The notes under the pieces: model-generated
What the model was told of the DNA's origin: nothing
Databases searched by the model: none
What the model saw: the letters and a program-made list of their open reading frames with translations, nothing else
In this document: in pieces, positions 60,466-64,000 of the stretch
How positions within the stretch are numbered: the first letter of the stretch is position 1
Layout: each line of letters starts with the position of its first letter
From: CG2-30-58-95 sp964618215
GTDB lineage: Bacteria; Chloroflexota; Anaerolineae; Anaerolineales; Villigracilaceae
NCBI GenBank assembly: GCA_964618215.1
Contig: CAZTZE010000018.1
Span: forward strand, 1 to 64,000
DNA: 64,000 nucleotides
Reading direction: 5' to 3'
Position numbers and translations under genes: made by a program

Positions 60466-62005
60466 TGTTACCATTTTCTCCCGATAAGAGAGACAGAAAC
60501 GCGATAGATGGTTGCACAGCCACGACCGCGTTCTCTCGTACCCAGGCTGCTTCGACCGCTAATCGAAGCAGCCTTTTGTGTTCGATTTGGGAAAGATCAT
60601 TCCACTCGGCGATACCGGAACGGATAACGCCAAGAGATGTCATTGTAGCACCAACTGTGCTGTAATGCAAGTCTTTTTCGAGTGAGTCCAGTCGGGATCG
60701 TTCTTCGTCGTAAGTCAATCGGTTAATTTCGCCAGCCAGATACAATTCGCGCGCCCGCTCGAGTCGTTCTTCAGCAGCCTTTATCTGTTTCTGTAAGACA
60801 TTTAGTTCTTCTTTGCCGTTCGAATGCTCCACAACATCTCGTAAAAACTCAATGACTTGTTGCTCCAAAATGTCGGCGCCAATCTGCTTTTGTTGGCAAA
60901 TCACCGTTCGTTCAATCCGTCGCGCATCTCCGTACACCCGTCGGTCGTAGGCTGACTCGCCACGCATTCGCCCACCGCAATATCCGCACCTCAGAATTCC
61001 TGTCAAGGGAAATACCCGACAAGTCTTGCCGTTTTTTTGCATTGGGTGTCTATATGCCAGAGAACAAACATTTTGCGCCTGATCGAATACTTCCTGGCCG
61101 ATCAGCGCCGGATGATTACCCTCGAAAACCTCTTTCGGCGGACACCGCTTGCGATGGTGGCCTGCCTCGTCCAAACCGTGATAAGGCAGCTTTCCAGTGT
61201 ACGCCAGGCGATTGATCATCTCCCTGATCGTATCCCTTCCAAATGGACCTGGGAGCGAATAGCCTTTCCGCCCTTTCTGACGCAAAGGTACTTCGCTGCC
61301 ATTGCTCAATTGAAGGGTGGTTTGGTTAAGCTTTTCTGCAATTTTACACTCTGAGTAGATTCCGCTGACATACCAGTCGAAAACCATTTTCACAACCTGG
61401 CTTTCAATTGGATGAGCGATCAGGTTTTTGCCATCTCCTTGATTCTTCCCACCATAATTCGGGCAATACTCTTTCCCGTTGGGGTCTTCGCATTCGGCGC
61501 ACAGCCCTCTGCAATAGCCAAACGGCACACTGCCCAGCCACAGCCCCTTGCGAGCCCGTTGATGCTGCCCCTTCTTGGTTTCTTGACGTAAATTATCCAA
61601 ATATATTTCGGCGAGCATGCCCAGCACGGTCAGCATCAATTTGCCCCAAGGAGTGGTGAAATCCAGCTTCTCTTGCACCGAAGCAAAACTGACGCCGCTT
61701 GAATGGAGTTGCTCCAGAGTGGTGAGCAATCCGCCCAAGTGCCGGTAGAAGCGGTCGATCTTGTCCACCACAACCACATCGAACAGACCATCCTTGGCGT
61801 CGCGGAGCAACTGCTCCAAGGCGGGACGACGGCTGCCTTTCTTGGCCGATATGCCGGCGTCGGTGTAGATTTGTACCAGGCTCCACCCCTGCGCCTCGAC
61901 AAAGTTGCTGATGTTGACCTCCTGGGCTTCCAGGCTGTGTCCATCCAACTGTTCGCGGGAAGACACTCGCCGGTAGCCCACAGTCCGATATGGTCTTGTT
62001 TCCAT
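60434..62005 (-). CDS. Large serine recombinase/integrase
   Basis: A 523-residue serine recombinase. The catalytic domain starts TVGYRRVSSREQLDGHSLEAQ with the nucleophile serine, and DKIDRFYRHLGG and GKLMLTVLGMLAEIYLDNL follow. A Recombinase domain (about residues 195-310), a zinc ribbon LRCGYCGGRMRG and a coiled coil come next. It integrates or excises an element by strand exchange at short att cores. The final residues GNNGIRTRG are encoded by the complement of the tRNA-Ser T arm. ATG 62005 follows AGAGGAGG. Confidence 0.92.
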   Translation of the reverse strand: METRPYRTVGYRRVSSREQLDGHSLEAQEVNISNFVEAQGWSLVQIYTDAGISAKKGSRRPALEQLLRDAKDGLFDVVVVDKIDRFYRHLGGLLTTLEQLHSSGVSFASVQEKLDFTTPWGKLMLTVLGMLAEIYLDNLRQETKKGQHQRARKGLWLGSVPFGYCRGLCAECEDPNGKEYCPNYGGKNQGDGKNLIAHPIESQVVKMVFDWYVSGIYSECKIAEKLNQTTLQLSNGSEVPLRQKGRKGYSLPGPFGRDTIREMINRLAYTGKLPYHGLDEAGHHRKRCPPKEVFEGNHPALIGQEVFDQAQNVCSLAYRHPMQKNGKTCRVFPLTGILRCGYCGGRMRGESAYDRRVYGDARRIERTVICQQKQIGADILEQQVIEFLRDVVEHSNGKEELNVLQKQIKAAEERLERARELYLAGEINRLTYDEERSRLDSLEKDLHYSTVGATMTSLGVIRSGIAEWNDLSQIEHKRLLRLAVEAAWVRENAVVAVQPSIAFLSLLSGENGNMGNNGIRTRG

Positions 62006-62100
62006 ATATGCCTCCTCTGTTTACTCACCATAGCTCATGACGGCGGTTTGGCTGCCTGGCAGACTCTCTTGCAGGATTGGAATAACCATTCCCACAAGCC

Positions 62101-62340
62101 TCATCTACAAGTCTGCCATACTTTGCAGACGATCAGATCTGAACACAGCAGATGCACATAATCGGGTATGATAACCAACTCAATCACCGTGGCCTGAAAC
62201 TCGTGGGCAGTCTGTCGGATAATTTCTCAGGTGTTAGTTCACACCGTTGACCAGCACCTTTCGCCGATACTTGGAACACCAGACCACATGGTAGTTGCAG
62301 GAATAGATAGTGGGGCGTTTGGCATGATAGCTGCCATTTT
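62101..62340 (-). pseudogene. tnpA: IS200/IS605 TnpA relic
   Basis: On the minus strand SYHAKRPTIYSCNYHVVWCS then KYRRKVLVNGVN, and after a frameshift and an in-frame stop, EIIRQTAHEFQATVIELVII then PDYVHLL. This matches the Y1 transposase of IS200/IS605. In the HUH motif the first His is Tyr (DYVHLL for DHVHLL). Several lesions and the missing C-terminal catalytic Tyr make it inactive. Confidence 0.85.
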
Positions 62341-63646
62341 TGGAGTAGATTTTGGCTGCGACGAATCGGGCGGCGCGTGCATGCGCCAGAGCCAGCTAAA
62401 GCATGACGGCGCTGACGACTTCGCTGGCGGCGTGCAGCGCGTTTGCCGCCCCACTCAAAAGGTGTAGGGTCCAGGTTCCAACCTTGAGCCACTCCTTCCA
62501 ACAGAGCCATGATTTGTTCAGGCGTTTCTGGATGCTGCCCGTCCAGACCGCGTTGTACCAGAATGCGTTGCATTGATTCGGCCATATTCAACCAAGAACC
62601 ACCAATCGGCGTGTACAAGGGCATAATCCCGTGCTCAAAAAGCCAGAGAAGCATGTCAGTAGTATAGTGTCCACGCAGGTTATCCCAAATCAGCAACATT
62701 TGCAGCGGAGGTAAGTTTTCAGGTAACGTGATGGGTGCAGACAACCCCGCTTGCCAGAAAAGCCACCAAGCTCGGTTGGCTTCGGGTGTAAGCAATGGTT
62801 TTTCAGGCAACGAGCGCAAGATTTCGGTCATTTGCTCTTTCAACCACGGGTGTAAGATAACATTGGCGCTGCTCGTAACGCCCTTCACGCGTACCTCTCC
62901 GTTGACAGGATGGAATAACGTCAGGATTTTGGCTGTTCCGTTGCGAATATATTCGTGCGGCTGTAAGGCTGGATGGCTTTCTGGCTGCCAGCTTTGTCCA
63001 GAGTAGGGAATGGTCTGGTAGGGTCCTGCTTCATCTTGTGTCCACGTCGCCAGGCCAACCTTCTCACCAATCCGATAGGCAAGTTCGATTAAGTTTTTTT
63101 TGGTGCTGTGTCTGGATCGGTTACTATTACTTTGCCATGTTTTCTTTTCCGCACGGCTGTCCCTGTCTCGCACCAGGTGCGTGATTGTTGCCAACCGTAG
63201 CCGTTCTCCAGCAAAACGGTACGAATTGTATCCTCACTGACCTCCGGCAAGCCATCCGGCGCTTTGCGCAGGGCAGCGCACAGCGTTTTCAGCGACCAGG
63301 TGGCGGTGCCATCGGTTGCAGGATCAGGGGCGCGCCGAAATTCTTTCAAAATCCGCTCCCGCTCGGTAAGGCCATACTTCACTACAGCCCCGCCCCCATG
63401 ACCCGGCTGAATCGCATTCAACCCTGTTTGATTAAAGCGACTTACCAATCTTGAAGTAGTATCGCCCGATTTCAGCCCAGACATGGCCGCCGCTTCCACG
63501 TATGAGCGCTCATCAGCCACCGCCAAAAGTTGTTTAGCTCGCATGACGTGGCTGACAGGCTCGCTCCGTGAACGACTGATTCGGTCCAGCCAATTTCGCT
63601 CATCTTCGCTGAACGCACGTAAATGCTCTTTCTTGCGACGTGACAT
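62184..63646 (-). mobile_element. IS630-family transposase, two overlapping frames
   Basis: The first frame (start 63646, MSRRKKEHLRAFSEDERNWL) holds the helix-turn-helix DNA-binding part and ends at a TAA at 63089. The second, in the -1 frame, continues WTQDEAGPYQTIPYSGQSW, IWDNLRGHYT and YTPIGGSWLNMAES, the DDE catalytic core of IS630. The frames join at a run of eight A (63100-63093 on the minus strand), a good -1 slippage site. The last 45 or so codons run into the TnpA relic and are probably not native. Confidence 0.88.
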
Positions 63647-64000
63647 TCTTCTCTCTCCTATACTTGGGATAAGCCATTCTACCGCAATTCGCCGACTATG
63701 GCTCACCTCACGCCAAACGCCCCAATAGTATTCTGGTTGCTTTTGAAGTTCCGAGAATAACCGGAACACATGTTCTGTATTATATAGTAAAATGCTGCCT
63801 AACGCAAACTCAAAAACCAGGCGCTTCGCGCCGGCCGCCTTTCAGTCACAAACCTGAAGGTGGAGACTCCCTGGCGGTATTTTGGTGAATGTGATTTATA
63901 ATTTGTCCAAGGTCGGCAAAGGTTGCTTTACCGAGAATTTGCACCTGATCCCATTCTAGCTAGTTCGAGTAAGCTGAAGCGACCCTCAATGGATATTCCA
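63647..64000. other. Window end, outside the IS630 gene
   Basis: No gene is supported. The IS630 left end should lie in this region but I could not fix the inverted repeat. A GCCTAAC at 63796-63802 is followed by a small GGCGC-TTCG-CGCC hairpin (63822 onward). Confidence 0.35.

Noticed and set aside
60277..60474. Short minus-strand frame across the two tRNA genes
   Set aside because: It is antisense to tRNA sequence. The GIRTR-like and SNPR-like peptides are typical of tRNA-antisense shadows.
63796..63860. GCCTAAC as another integron attC
   Set aside because: No matching GTTRRRY box or symmetric inner arms follow within the window. A seven-base match alone is expected by chance.

Overview
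This window reads as a chromosomal segment of an uncultured Chloroflexota bacterium, most likely class Anaerolineae. That placement is an inference from gene content: a RibX/RibY-type flavin ABC transporter under an FMN riboswitch, large GAF/PAS multisensor signalling proteins, M32 and M3 peptidases, a DUF5671 membrane protein, and many -10-like boxes placed directly before start codons. Intergenic gaps are packed with short palindromic and heptad repeats. There is one assembly gap of 100 N (4492-4591).

Layout. 1-2911: the 3' end of valS, an AAA ATPase and an M32 carboxypeptidase. 3182-10108: a signalling operon of a membrane histidine kinase, a single-domain response regulator and a receiver-PAS-GAF-HD-GYP protein. 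10193-13682: a ferredoxin, then a sigma70-type promoter, FMN riboswitch, terminator and the flavin transporter genes ribX, ribY and an ATPase. 13811-24614 (mostly minus strand): acs, a DUF218 protein, rhomboid, gmk, (fmdB on plus), tmk, an R3H ATPase, a nucleotidyltransferase pair, an acetyltransferase-like gene, and pdxT/pdxS with a toxin-antitoxin-like pair between them. 24758-30730 (plus): a GntR/YtrA-type regulator with a slipin and an ABC-2 exporter, three parS-like sites, then a NatA/NatB-like exporter whose ATPase is frameshifted.

30768-31880 is the most unusual stretch. It is a relic integron: an integrase N-terminal fragment on the minus strand, a candidate cassette promoter, a core site, one cassette encoding a small membrane protein, a well-formed attC site, and the 5' part of what looks like a group IIC intron placed exactly at the attC core.

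31930-50888 (mostly minus): a PPDK-N-like protein, dnaN, DUF5671, pepF (plus), gdhA, gatB, enoyl-CoA hydratase, padR with a membrane protein, ftsK, a histone-deacetylase-family protein and a YacP-like NYN nuclease. 51266-60100: an MFS transporter, a soluble sensor kinase, a degenerate metallo-beta-lactamase-like protein, asparaginase plus endonuclease III, a Flp pilin, a Nudix protein and miaB. 60222-64000: two tRNA-Ser genes, the second overlapped by a large serine recombinase gene, then an IS200/IS605 relic and an IS630 element with a frameshifted transposase.

The theme of the window is short repeats. At least six families occur: (1) period-7 word repeats that often contain or touch stop codons; (2) a 16-bp CCGAGTAGG-type element, once nested inside another palindrome and, in variant form, inside three coding regions; (3) a 71-bp palindrome translated within gatB; (4) a duplicated palindrome translated within the ribX/ribY-partner ATPase; (5) an about 78-bp GTAGGGCAGG element in two copies; (6) a TGTCATTCT family, one member of which fills the variable loop of the FMN riboswitch.
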